A stretch of DNA of 64,000 nt from Gammaproteobacteria bacterium. GTDB taxonomy: Bacteria > Pseudomonadota > Gammaproteobacteria > UBA4575. Positions 20,210 to 28,801 of the stretch are shown here, piece by piece. Below the pieces are notes generated by a model that was not told the origin of the DNA, did not search any database, and saw only the letters and a program-made list of their open reading frames with translations. The DNA lies in the NCBI GenBank assembly GCA_014075255.1, contig CP046178.1, positions 2,560,894-2,624,893 of the forward strand, given 5' to 3'. The stretch's first letter is position 1. The number at the start of each line of letters is the position of its first letter. A program made the translations under genes and the position numbers.

Positions 20210-21121
20210 ATGCGCTCGTTGGCTCGCTTTATCCTATCAGGCCCGATGCAGGCGATTGCCGTCGTGTTTGGGTTAGCGGTGTTGTCGTTGCCATTCCCAT
20301 TTTTGATTATATTTAGTGGCGCTGCGCTAGTTTTAGTTACTTTGCAGTTAGGACTAATTCAAAGTGTAAAAGTGATGCTTATAAGTGCTGCGCTAATTAT
20401 TGCGAGCACTTATTTTTTGCTAAAAGGTTTTTCGATAGGTCCGCTCTTCGTATGGTTGTCAGCGGTTGTAGTTGCAGCAGTGTATCGAAATACTCAGTCA
20501 ATAAGTTTGTCTTTGCAATTGCTTACGGTTTTAGGGCTATTTTCAGTGCTGCTGTTAGCAGTAATGTTTCCTGATATGCAAATGCATTGGCAAAACTTTA
20601 TGCAAAGTGCAATTAAAGTGATGGAGAAAGATCCTGCATTACAGGGTATGTGGCAAAGTGATAAATTAAGTCCTGAGCGACTAGAGAAGTATTTGCCGTA
20701 TATCGCCTCATTAATGACTGGAGTACTAGTAAGTTTGTTTATTCTTGTCACGTCTATAACGGTATTTCTGGGTCGACAGTGGCAGGGTTTTCAGGAAAAT
20801 ATCCGTAGTTTTCGTGAGGAGTTTGTGGCTATACGTTTAGGTAAGGTGCTCGCGGGGCTTGCGGTCGTATTTTTAATTGCTGCATTGGTGTTTAAGTATG
20901 CAATTTTGTGGCAGTTAGCGCTGGTTTGCCTTAGCATATTCTCCTTACAGGGAATGGCAATTGCACATGCGTTTTTTGGGCAGTTTTCAAATTCAATTTT
21001 TGGGTTTGTGGCAGTTTATGGGCTGTTATTTATTGCTGCGCCACAAATGATTATGACCTTATCAACATTAGGTGTGGTGGATACCTTTTTTGATTTTCGT
21101 AAACGATTGGTTAAGCGGTAA
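20210..21121 (+). CDS. DUF2232/YybS-like multi-spanning membrane protein
   Basis: The 303-residue protein has about eight hydrophobic segments (from residue 15 to 285) with a short hydrophilic stretch near 125-160 (MQSAIKVMEKDPALQ). It lies between rpsR and rplI, a position where many proteobacteria carry a DUF2232 family membrane protein. Function is unknown; YybS-type proteins are sometimes compared with membrane components of transporters. Its place in the ribosomal operon suggests constitutive, growth-linked expression. Confidence 0.8.
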   Translation: MRSLARFILSGPMQAIAVVFGLAVLSLPFPFLIIFSGAALVLVTLQLGLIQSVKVMLISAALIIASTYFLLKGFSIGPLFVWLSAVVVAAVYRNTQSISLSLQLLTVLGLFSVLLLAVMFPDMQMHWQNFMQSAIKVMEKDPALQGMWQSDKLSPERLEKYLPYIASLMTGVLVSLFILVTSITVFLGRQWQGFQENIRSFREEFVAIRLGKVLAGLAVVFLIAALVFKYAILWQLALVCLSIFSLQGMAIAHAFFGQFSNSIFGFVAVYGLLFIAAPQMIMTLSTLGVVDTFFDFRKRLVKR

Positions 21122-21165
21122 TTTATTTAGTCAGAAATTTTTAAATATTTATAAAGAGAAAAAAT

Positions 21166-21615
21166 ATGGAAGTCATCTTACTTACTAAAGTCGATAATCT
21201 TGGTGATCTTGGAGACAAGGTTAGTGTGCGTCCAGGCTATGCACGTAATTTTTTGATACCAAGTGGCAAAGCAAAATTTGCAACCTCAGCAAACTTAGCC
21301 GAATTTGAAGCACGTCGTGCTGAGCTTGAAAAGCTTGCAGCGGACTCTTTAGCAGCAGCTGTAGCAAGAAAAACTGAAATTGATGGTGCAAAGATTAGTA
21401 TCACAGCAAAATCTGTAGGTGAGGGCAAGTTGTTTGGCTCAGTGGGCATGGTGGATATTGTTAATGCCTTGAATGAAGCTGGCAAAAATGTTGAGAAGAA
21501 GGAAGTGCGCTTGCCAGACGGTGCGTTCCACCATGCTGGTGAATACCAAGTTGAAGTTCATATACACACCGATGTGAATGCGACGATTAACTTAGAAATT
21601 ATTGGTGAAGAATAA
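21166..21615 (+). CDS. rplI: 50S ribosomal protein L9
   Basis: L9 binds 23S rRNA domain V and helps hold the reading frame. The N-terminal RNA-binding domain shows MEVILLTKVDNLGDLGDKV and VRPGYARNFLIPSGKA, followed by the long connecting helix (about residues 42-75) and the C-terminal domain (LFGSVGMVDIVNAL). Length (149) is exactly typical. AGAGAAAA precedes the ATG at usual distance. Confidence 0.98.
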   Translation: MEVILLTKVDNLGDLGDKVSVRPGYARNFLIPSGKAKFATSANLAEFEARRAELEKLAADSLAAAVARKTEIDGAKISITAKSVGEGKLFGSVGMVDIVNALNEAGKNVEKKEVRLPDGAFHHAGEYQVEVHIHTDVNATINLEIIGEE

Positions 21616-21657
21616 AAGTTTTGTAACTATGTTGCATGCTGCTAATAAAAAAATATT

Positions 21658-23148
21658 GTGGCTGAGTTAACCACGATTGATGCAGAGTTTGGGGCGACAA
21701 ATACAGAAAGCCTACGTACGCCTCCATATTCTATGGAGGCAGAACAAGCTGTAATTGGTGGCTTGATTCTAGACAATGCAACCTGGGACCAGGTGGCAGA
21801 TCGAATCAATGAAAATGACTTCCATTTGTTTGATCACCGACTCATATTCCGTTCCATCAGTGAGTTGGTTGATAAGCATCAACCATTTGATGTGCTCACT
21901 CTTTCAGACCTATTACGTCAAAAATCCGAAATTGCGGATACAAATATTCTAGCCTACTTAGGCACGCTTGCGAATGACATACCCAGTGCTGCAAATATTA
22001 GAGCCTATGCAGATATCGTAAGAGAAAAATCTATTCTTAGAAAGCTGGTTACCGCTGGAAACGAGATTGCCTCCAGTGGTTTGTCGCCGGAGGGTAGGGA
22101 TGTTAATGAGCTGTTAGATGAAGCAGAGCAAAAAGTTTTTCAGATTGCAGATGATAGTACGCATTCTGGACAGGGCTTTCAAAACATAAAGTCTTTATTG
22201 AAAACTACGGTAGAGCAGATTGATGAGTTGTTTGAGCGCGGAGATCACATCACAGGACTAGCCACAGGCTATGATGAGTTTGATGAAAAGACTGCCGGCT
22301 TGCAAAGTGGTGAATTGATTATTGTTGCGGGTCGGCCCTCAATGGGTAAAACCAGTTTTGCAATGAATATGGTTGAGTACGCAGCGTTGCGTAGTAATGC
22401 ATCAGTAGCGATTTTCAGTATGGAAATGCCGGGGCGTTCTTTGACTATGCGTATGCTATCTTCCATGGGACGCATCGATGCACAGCGAATTCGAACCGGA
22501 AAATTAAATGATGATGATTGGCCGCGTCTAACCAGTGCAGTGTCAATGTTATCGGAATCGAATTTGTTTATTGATGACTCAGCAGCGCTTACACCTACTG
22601 AATTGCGTGCACGTGCGCGAAGATTGAAGCGTGAGTACGGCCTGTCTTTAATAGTTGTGGATTATTTGCAGTTGATGACTGTAAGCGGATCTAACGAAAA
22701 TCGTGCTACTGAGATCTCTGAGATTTCTAGATCACTTAAGGCGCTTGCAAAAGAGTTAGACGTGCCAGTAATAGCGCTTTCTCAGCTGAATCGAAGTCTA
22801 GAATCGCGGCCTGATAAGCGTCCAGTTATGTCAGACCTTCGCGAGTCTGGTGCAATTGAGCAAGATGCTGATTTAATTGTATTTATTTATCGTGATGAAG
22901 TTTATAACGAAGACTCTCCTGAAAAAGGAACTGCTGAAATACTTGTAAGAAAACAACGAAATGGTCCAATATTTAACACCAGGCTTACGTTCTTAGGGCA
23001 ATACACGCGTTTTGAAAATTACGTACCAGAAATTTATTCTGGTGGAGGTATTGGGGGTGAGAGTATTAGTAGTGGGAGTTTCCCTACCGAAAAATTTTCT
23101 GATAATAACCCCAATGATGGGAATAATGACGACGGAAATAATATATGA
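21658..23148 (+). CDS. dnaB: Replicative DNA helicase DnaB
   Basis: DnaB is the hexameric 5'-to-3' helicase that unwinds DNA at the replication fork. The N-terminal collar domain begins at PPYSMEAEQAVIGG, and the RecA-like domain has Walker A GRPSMGKT at residues 225-232, Walker B LIVVDYLQLM and the arginine-finger region KQRNGP. Length is 496 because of a Gly/Ser/Asn-rich tail of about 45 residues. Translation starts at GTG 21658; the first in-frame ATG would cut the collar domain. The stop overlaps the alr start in ATGA. Confidence 0.97.
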   Translation: MAELTTIDAEFGATNTESLRTPPYSMEAEQAVIGGLILDNATWDQVADRINENDFHLFDHRLIFRSISELVDKHQPFDVLTLSDLLRQKSEIADTNILAYLGTLANDIPSAANIRAYADIVREKSILRKLVTAGNEIASSGLSPEGRDVNELLDEAEQKVFQIADDSTHSGQGFQNIKSLLKTTVEQIDELFERGDHITGLATGYDEFDEKTAGLQSGELIIVAGRPSMGKTSFAMNMVEYAALRSNASVAIFSMEMPGRSLTMRMLSSMGRIDAQRIRTGKLNDDDWPRLTSAVSMLSESNLFIDDSAALTPTELRARARRLKREYGLSLIVVDYLQLMTVSGSNENRATEISEISRSLKALAKELDVPVIALSQLNRSLESRPDKRPVMSDLRESGAIEQDADLIVFIYRDEVYNEDSPEKGTAEILVRKQRNGPIFNTRLTFLGQYTRFENYVPEIYSGGGIGGESISSGSFPTEKFSDNNPNDGNNDDGNNI

Positions 23149-24224
23149 AGCGTGCCGCGTTCGCGCGTATCAATTTAGCTCATCTAAAATATAATCTTGC
23201 ATCTATTCGAACGTTTGTAAATCAATCACAAGTCATGGCGGTAGTGAAGGCTGATGCCTATGGTCATGGTGTGTTGGAAGTTTGCAGATGTTTAAGTGAT
23301 GCCGATGCTTTTTCGGTAGCTTATGTTAATGAAGCGTTGGAGTTGCGAGAGAGTGGCATTAAAAAACCGATTGTGGCATTGCAGGGTTTTAGTAGCACTG
23401 ACGAATTGCGCAATGCAATTGAACATAAAGTACATGTTGTGCTTCATCATAAAGAACAACTCAAAATTTTACAAAGCAATGAGCCTGCACAGACTTTAAA
23501 TGTATTGCTAAAGATTGATACCGGTATGCATCGACTAGGATTTGCAGCTGAAAAATTTAAGCAAGTTCTTGACGAACTAAAATCATTATTGTCGCCTGAA
23601 TCTACTATTCGTCTAATGACACATTTAGCATGCGCGGATGAGGTCAAGAATCCCCAGACACAGCAACAACTCGATCAATTTGATTTGCTTGTAAAAAATG
23701 AGCCCTACGCACAAAGTATTGCAAATTCTGCAGCTATATTAGCTTGGCCAGAAGCTCATCGTGATTGGGTGCGTCCTGGCTTAGCCTTATACGGAGTAAA
23801 TCCACTTCAAAATCAGACTAGGTCTTCACCTATAGAATTACGCCCCGTGATGAGCCTGCATGCGCCACTTATTTCGATTAAACACTGTAAAAAAGGTGAA
23901 AAAGTAGGTTATGGAGGAGATTTTTGTTGCCCAAGTGATATGGTCATAGGCATCATAGCAATAGGGTATGCAGATGGTTATCCACAACATCTTAAAAGTT
24001 CGCCAAGCGTGTCCATCAACGCTGAACAAGTGCCACTAGTAGGACGGGTTTCGATGGATATGATCGCGGTTGATTTGAGTGGTGTTCATTCGCAAGTTGG
24101 TGAGATAGCAGAGTTGTGGGGAGAATCGATATCTGTAACTGATGTGGCAGAACATGCCGAGACCATAAGCTATGAGCTGCTGTGTGCTGCAGGAAACTCT
24201 GCGTATAAAAAATACATTCAATAA
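23145..24224 (+). CDS. alr: Alanine racemase
   Basis: This PLP enzyme makes D-alanine for peptidoglycan. The PLP lysine is K35 in VVKADAYGHG; the second catalytic residue is the tyrosine in GEKVGYGGDF near residue 255, and VGRVSMDMIAVDL follows. Length (359) is normal. The ATG overlaps the dnaB stop by four bases (ATGA), so the two are translationally coupled, an order common in gammaproteobacteria. Confidence 0.97.
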   Translation: MKRAAFARINLAHLKYNLASIRTFVNQSQVMAVVKADAYGHGVLEVCRCLSDADAFSVAYVNEALELRESGIKKPIVALQGFSSTDELRNAIEHKVHVVLHHKEQLKILQSNEPAQTLNVLLKIDTGMHRLGFAAEKFKQVLDELKSLLSPESTIRLMTHLACADEVKNPQTQQQLDQFDLLVKNEPYAQSIANSAAILAWPEAHRDWVRPGLALYGVNPLQNQTRSSPIELRPVMSLHAPLISIKHCKKGEKVGYGGDFCCPSDMVIGIIAIGYADGYPQHLKSSPSVSINAEQVPLVGRVSMDMIAVDLSGVHSQVGEIAELWGESISVTDVAEHAETISYELLCAAGNSAYKKYIQ

Positions 24225-24236
24225 TGGCGGTGTAAT

Positions 24237-25901
24237 ATGGAAAAAGTTTGGTTAAAAAGTTATCCAAAAGGTGTTCCTGAATTTGCCGAGTTAGGGGAAT
24301 ATAACTCACTAGCACACATGTTTGATGAGTGTGCTGAACGCTATAGTCACCTCCCAGCCTTTGCAAATATGGGCGCCAGTTTAAGTTTTTCAGAACTTAA
24401 TATAGAAAGCTACAACTTTGCTGCCTATCTACAGACTGAACTAGGTTTAGTTAAAGGTGACCGAGTTGCCATTATGTTGCCTAATCTTCTTCAATTTCCA
24501 GTAGCTCTATATGGTGTATTGCGTGCTGGATTAGTAGCGGTAGATGTTAATCCGTTATACACACCACGTGAGTTAGAGCACTACCTAAAAGACTCTGGTG
24601 CAAAAGCAATCGTAATTTTAGAAAACTTTGCTGATGTGTTGGCTGAAGTGATTGATGAAACGGCGGTTGATAAAGTAATCCTTGCGCGTGTGGGCGACAT
24701 GCTCGGTTTCCCTAAGTCATTGTTGGTTAATTTTGTTCTCAAGTATGTAAAGAAGAAGATTCCAAAGTATGCGTTGAATAACATTGTTCCATTTAATGAG
24801 GTGTTGGCGACTGGACAGCAAAGGCAGTTAGTTAAGCCAGAGCTCAGCCGTGATGATTTGGCCTTTTTGCAATTTACTGGGGGTACTACCGGTTTAGCAA
24901 AAGGTGCAATGTTGTCGCATGGAAATTTACTAGCAAATGTTTCTCAAGCAGGTGCTTTTTTTGGTCCGGCTTTAGATGAGGGAAAAGAGACCGTGATAAC
25001 TGCTTTACCGCTTTATCATATCTTTTCATTAACTGCGAACTGCTTTTTGTTTACTAAAATTGGCGGCCTTAATTATCTTATTACCAATCCGCGTGATATG
25101 AAGGGCTTTGTGAAAGAATTAAGTAATGTTAAGTTTTCTGTTATCACGGGTGTAAATACGCTATTTAATGGTTTGCTGAATACCGATGGGTTTTCTGATA
25201 TTAATTTCTCTCATCTTAAAGTTACTTTGGGTGGGGGTATGGCTGTGCAAGAGTCTGTAGCGAAAGAATGGCATGAGACTACAGGATGTGTGCTTGCAGA
25301 AGCCTACGGCTTAACCGAAGCATCGCCAGCGGTCACAATGAATCCATATAATCTTAAGGAATATAACGGCACTATCGGTTTGCCAATTCCTAATACAGAG
25401 ATCTCTATACAAGACGATGACGGTAATCATCTTGGAATAGAAGAGGCCGGTGAACTTTGTGTGCGTGGGCCACAGGTGATGCAAGGCTATTGGAATCGAC
25501 CTGAAGAAACTAACAACACTTTGAGTGACGATGGTTGGTTGCGTACAGGTGATGTAGCCATGGTGTCTGAAGATGGCTTTGTTCGTATCGTTGATCGCAA
25601 GAAAGATATGATCTTAGTGTCTGGGTTTAATGTTTATCCAAACGAAATTGAAAATGTAGTGCAGTCTTTGGCTGGAGTGCTAGAAGTGGCTGCGGTAGGG
25701 GTTGAGGATGAAGAGTCTGGTGAAGTGGTTAAGCTGTTTATCGTTAAGAAAGATCCTAGTCTCACTGAGGAAGATGTATTAGCTCACTGTGAAGATCGAC
25801 TTACTCGATACAAATGGCCTAAACATATAGAGTTTCGTGAAGACCTGCCAAAGACAAGTGTTGGAAAAATTCTTCGTCGTGCGCTACGTGACGGAGAGTA
25901 A
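24237..25901 (+). CDS. fadD: Long-chain fatty acid-CoA ligase
   Basis: The enzyme activates fatty acids with ATP and CoA at the inner membrane for beta-oxidation or lipid synthesis. ANL-superfamily motifs are FTGGTTGLAKGAML (P-loop, near residue 214), YGLTEASPAVT, WLRTGDVA and DRKKDMILVSGFNVYPNEIE. The final K of GKILRR is the catalytic lysine position. The 554-residue length and the motif set fit FadD rather than an acetyl-CoA synthetase. A GGCGGTG ribosome binding site lies in the 12-base gap after alr. Confidence 0.93.
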   Translation: MEKVWLKSYPKGVPEFAELGEYNSLAHMFDECAERYSHLPAFANMGASLSFSELNIESYNFAAYLQTELGLVKGDRVAIMLPNLLQFPVALYGVLRAGLVAVDVNPLYTPRELEHYLKDSGAKAIVILENFADVLAEVIDETAVDKVILARVGDMLGFPKSLLVNFVLKYVKKKIPKYALNNIVPFNEVLATGQQRQLVKPELSRDDLAFLQFTGGTTGLAKGAMLSHGNLLANVSQAGAFFGPALDEGKETVITALPLYHIFSLTANCFLFTKIGGLNYLITNPRDMKGFVKELSNVKFSVITGVNTLFNGLLNTDGFSDINFSHLKVTLGGGMAVQESVAKEWHETTGCVLAEAYGLTEASPAVTMNPYNLKEYNGTIGLPIPNTEISIQDDDGNHLGIEEAGELCVRGPQVMQGYWNRPEETNNTLSDDGWLRTGDVAMVSEDGFVRIVDRKKDMILVSGFNVYPNEIENVVQSLAGVLEVAAVGVEDEESGEVVKLFIVKKDPSLTEEDVLAHCEDRLTRYKWPKHIEFREDLPKTSVGKILRRALRDGE

Positions 25902-25919
25902 ACTAGATAAGGTAAGGTC

Positions 25920-26010
25920 GAGTACTAAGAGTTGGCCTGATTAAACTACAAATAGAAATCAGCTAAGGTTCTGAATGTGGGTGAAATTAGTACTCAAAGA
26001 GTCTATTTGT
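25920..26010. repeat. Two interleaved inverted repeats in fadD-DUF5658 gap
   Basis: GAGTACTAA (25920-25928) is the reverse complement of TTAGTACTC (25987-25995), and ACAAATAGA (25948-25956) is the reverse complement of TCTATTTGT (26002-26010). The pairs interleave (A, B, A', B'), so both stems could coexist in RNA only as a pseudoknot. The 257-base gap holds no other recognisable element. Confidence 0.5.
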
Positions 26011-26158
26011 CATTATAAATATCCCAAATAAAAATACGGCTTTTATAAAAAGTGTGACGTAATTCCGTTGATCAAGCCGCTATAATTAGTGACTATAGGT
26101 ATTCTTAATTTTTTCTATATGCCATTTTGGAACGTGGCAGAGTTGGAGCAAGTAAATA

Positions 26159-26656
26159 GTGAAGTCATATGAACACTCAGAAGATGCTGTTAATGATGCA
26201 CAGCTTGCTTTAGAGCGACGTGATCGCAGTGAACGGCGTAGACCCTCTTTAAAAGGGTTTGTATATGGGTTGTTTCTAGCTAGGCGTCGTGGCCCACGGC
26301 GTGCGGAAAATCTATATCAATATAGTGATTGGTATGACGTCAAACTACTAGTGTTATCGCTAAGCTTATTATTACTTTCCTGCCTTGATGCGGCAATGAC
26401 TATGAAGCTGCTCTCTTTGGGTGCAGTTGAATTGAATCCGATAATGAACGAGCTAATTAATCAAGGCACTCGATATTTTATCTGGATTAAAATTGTAGTA
26501 ACTGCGTTATGTATTATTGTGCTGGTAGCACATAATCGAATTAGATTATTTAATCTATTACGTGTTGATGTGGTTTTGATTGCAGCAGTGTTTATTTATC
26601 TTGGCTTAGTAACGTATGAATTTTACTTATACACCTTAGGTGCGCCTGTTGTTTAA
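26159..26656 (+). CDS. DUF5658 family membrane protein
   Basis: The 165-residue protein has an arginine-rich cytoplasmic N-terminus (LERRDRSERRRPS, ARRRGPRRAEN) and three hydrophobic segments (about residues 62-84, 103-122 and 134-158). The segment LSCLDAAMTMKLLSLGAVELNPIMNELI contains the D-x(2)-T and ELNPIM features of DUF5658 proteins. Function is unknown. Start is GTG 26159, about 10 bases after a GGAG. Its TAA shares TTAA with the stop of the convergent gene. Confidence 0.75.
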   Translation: MKSYEHSEDAVNDAQLALERRDRSERRRPSLKGFVYGLFLARRRGPRRAENLYQYSDWYDVKLLVLSLSLLLLSCLDAAMTMKLLSLGAVELNPIMNELINQGTRYFIWIKIVVTALCIIVLVAHNRIRLFNLLRVDVVLIAAVFIYLGLVTYEFYLYTLGAPVV

Positions 26657-27009
26657 TTGAGCGACTGTATTAAGCTCTCATTTGGGTCCTGGCGAATTTT
26701 ATATAATTCCCTTTCCCATAACTTTATATTTTTAGGGCTGACACCTTTCTCAACACTGTCTAACCATTGATCATGGCAGTGCATCACTAATTCTAATCCT
26801 TCTTCAGTAAAGTCTGAGAGTTTTATTTCCAGACTTTGCCAGTCTTCAAACGATTTTGGTAAACCATGTTTGTATAGCTCGCTTTCGAACAAAAAACCTA
26901 ATAATGGTTCGTACCTGGATTTAAAGTTTTCAATGGCGTCGAGCTTGGAGGCGTCATCCATTTCTTCGTCTAAATACCATTTACATGTATCAATGATGAA
27001 TTCTTTCAT
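26653..27009 (-). CDS. Hypothetical protein, 118 aa
   Basis: A soluble acidic protein, mostly predicted helical (MKEFIIDTCKWYLDEEMDD, WERELYKIRQDP). I do not recognise it. The stop codon shares TTAA with the convergent DUF5658 gene, and a GGATG sequence lies a few bases before its ATG. The 168 bases upstream separate it from the next minus-strand gene; it may be the second gene of that unit. Confidence 0.7.
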   Translation of the reverse strand: MKEFIIDTCKWYLDEEMDDASKLDAIENFKSRYEPLLGFLFESELYKHGLPKSFEDWQSLEIKLSDFTEEGLELVMHCHDQWLDSVEKGVSPKNIKLWERELYKIRQDPNESLIQSLN

Positions 27010-27177
27010 CGTGCATCCTTATGTTTGAATTTTATTTCCATAATTTTTTAGAATCAGATTTTTGTGTTAATAAAATTAATTGTATTGTTGTGTTATTTAT
27101 CTGATTGGATCAATGATTACTATAAGCCTGTAGTCAGGATTTGTTTGCCATTCATCAGAGTTTTAGATGAGTGGTTT

Positions 27178-27876
27178 TTAAACCTCGACAATGACGATAT
27201 TGAAGTAATGTGCGTACACTTCAAGAGCACGATCTTTTGCCAAGCCTAAGTGATCAGCAAGTGCAAGATCCATACCGCGAAAATTAACATCATATTCAGT
27301 TGTATTAGTATCTGCTTTTATATGCAAAGGTGATTCTTTGTTATGCAATAGAAAGATTTTTGCAATTGATTGTTCAATAGGGATATCTAAAGAATCATAT
27401 TCTAAGTTTGCGAGATGCTGTTTAGTATGTTCTCTTGCAGCAATAGATAGATCATCAAAGCGTGCGGTAAGTGCATAGGCTTGACTGCTATCCATCCATT
27501 TTTCAATATGTTGGCTTTGTATTTCAAGAATTTTTTCTGCGTGTAAGCTGCCTAATTCATTAATCGCATATACAAAGAAGATATATAGTTGATAAAATTT
27601 TACTGCATTGGTGAAAATTGGAATAAAAGACTTTGGGGTTTCGTGATCTTGCTCAATTGTGTAGTTAAAAGGTGTTAGATTTTTAAGTAATAGATGCAAT
27701 GGATAAAAAGCCACGCTTTCAATAGTTCTAATTTCGCTGTCAACGCTGTTATTTTTATCAATGTGATATTCTTGTAGGCTCAGGCGGGCAGTGGATTTAC
27801 GATTAGCCACCTCATTCGCTGTCAAGCCCCATAGATCTGGGAAATCTGTTGTATCTACTTGCTCAGACTGCCTCAA
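27178..27876 (-). CDS. Hypothetical protein, 232 aa
   Basis: The protein has no signal peptide or transmembrane segment, though residues 95-110 (FYQLYIFFVYAINELG) are aromatic and hydrophobic. Motifs such as DLWGLTANEVANRKSTARLS at the N-terminus are not ones I recognise. It is divergent from the coiled-coil/OmpA/GGDEF operon across a 331-base gap and might share regulation with it; a role there is only an inference. Confidence 0.7.
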   Translation of the reverse strand: MRQSEQVDTTDFPDLWGLTANEVANRKSTARLSLQEYHIDKNNSVDSEIRTIESVAFYPLHLLLKNLTPFNYTIEQDHETPKSFIPIFTNAVKFYQLYIFFVYAINELGSLHAEKILEIQSQHIEKWMDSSQAYALTARFDDLSIAAREHTKQHLANLEYDSLDIPIEQSIAKIFLLHNKESPLHIKADTNTTEYDVNFRGMDLALADHLGLAKDRALEVYAHYFNIVIVEV

Positions 27877-28207
27877 TGTATCTGCCCCTAAATATGTAGG
27901 TTATTTAAAACTCTTATCTTAAATGGCCGATAATGTAGTGCTCTATATGCTTGAGATCGTGCGTTGTAACCATGCGATAGAAGGGTGATCACTGCTACTA
28001 AGTGATTGTTAGATCTATAGGGAAGCATGATTTTTAGCTATTTCTATTCATCAAGCGGACATTTTTCAGTTTGTGTTCTAGTTTGGAGCTTATTTTTGCG
28101 TGTACAATATTGATAGTATTTTCGATTACGAAGGTGCGGGTGCACCTGGGAGTGAAAATCATGATCCAACCTAGTTCTGTAGGCAGTATAAAAATAAGTG
28201 AATAATT
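27877..28207. other. Divergent intergenic region, 331 bases
   Basis: This gap must hold promoters for the minus-strand gene ending at 27876 and for the plus-strand operon starting at 28208. A perfect inverted repeat AGGTGC-GGGT-GCACCT lies at 28132-28147, about 60 bases before the first operon gene, and TACAAT at 28103-28108 could be a -10 element, with no convincing -35 partner. ATCACT/AGTGAT forms a weaker pair near 27990. Nothing else is recognisable. Confidence 0.4.
28132..28147. repeat. Perfect 6-bp inverted repeat in operon leader
   Basis: AGGTGC (28132-28137), GGGT, GCACCT (28142-28147). It is G+C-rich in an A+T-rich gap, and sits downstream of the possible -10 at 28103, so it could be a leader hairpin or an operator of the envelope/GGDEF operon. 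Confidence 0.4.
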
Positions 28208-28777
28208 ATGGGCAATTCTAAACAAGAAGCATCAATTAAAGTTTCGCAAGTCGAGGCAAAACAAGTCTCTACACATAAAGTTAAAGCAAGTAATGGCAAT
28301 AGCAATGATGAGCTGCTCGTGGATGAGGTTAAGAAACTAGATCAGATTCGTGCCATGTTGTTTGGCGAACATGTAGCTACATTGCAAAATAAGCATCAAG
28401 CGCTTAACCAAAAATTTGACAAGAATCTTGACCAAAGCGTATCCATACTGCGTAAAGAGTTTGCTACTTCAATTGCAGATTTACAACAGCAAATAGATAA
28501 GAAGTTTAATCAGTTGCGAAAGAGTCTGCAATCTGAAGAGGCGAATCGTGAATCACAAAATGAGGAACTCACTTCAAGTTTATCTGGTGTGAATTCAGAC
28601 ATCCTTACTAAAATTGATTTAGAGGCTAAAAGATTAGATCAAGCACTAGAGGATCAGCATCTGGAATCAACAAATCAGTTGAATTCTATGGCGGGTTCTT
28701 TGCAGGATACAAAAGTCGATCGCAAATCTTTAGCGGCTTTATTTAGTCAATTTGCTAAGGAACTTGAGGGCTCGTAG
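28208..28777 (+). CDS. Coiled-coil protein of trans-envelope c-di-GMP operon
   Basis: The 189-residue soluble protein has a disordered N-terminus, the segment VKKLDQIRAMLFGEHVATLQ at residues 41-60, a long coiled coil (about 55-165, charged heptads) and a compact C-terminus DTKVDRKSLAALFSQFAKEL. The 41-60 segment resembles residues 29-48 of the next gene's product (HDLAHLRKLLLG...). A C-terminal DRxxLAxLF motif after a coiled coil recalls proteins I have seen beside OmpA-domain proteins in other bacteria, but I know no assigned function. It is first in an operon with the OmpA protein (24-base gap) and the GGDEF-EAL protein, and is likely a cytoplasmic adaptor. Confidence 0.8.
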   Translation: MGNSKQEASIKVSQVEAKQVSTHKVKASNGNSNDELLVDEVKKLDQIRAMLFGEHVATLQNKHQALNQKFDKNLDQSVSILRKEFATSIADLQQQIDKKFNQLRKSLQSEEANRESQNEELTSSLSGVNSDILTKIDLEAKRLDQALEDQHLESTNQLNSMAGSLQDTKVDRKSLAALFSQFAKELEGS

Positions 28778-28799
28778 GCGAAGTTATTTATAGCTTCGC
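28778..28799 (+). other. Intercistronic stem-loop before the OmpA-domain gene
   Basis: GCGAAG (28778-28783), a 10-base A+T-rich loop, and CTTCGC (28794-28799). It fills the gap between the stop of the coiled-coil gene and the ATG at 28802, leaving no free Shine-Dalgarno sequence. It may limit or couple translation of the downstream gene, or stabilise the upstream message. Confidence 0.5.
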
Positions 28800-28801
28800 A
28801 T

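Noticed and set aside
27064-27249. Plus-strand frame of 61 codons with hydrophobic start
   Set aside because: Begins with GTG in A+T-rich spacer and overlaps the 3' end of the better supported minus-strand gene at 27178.
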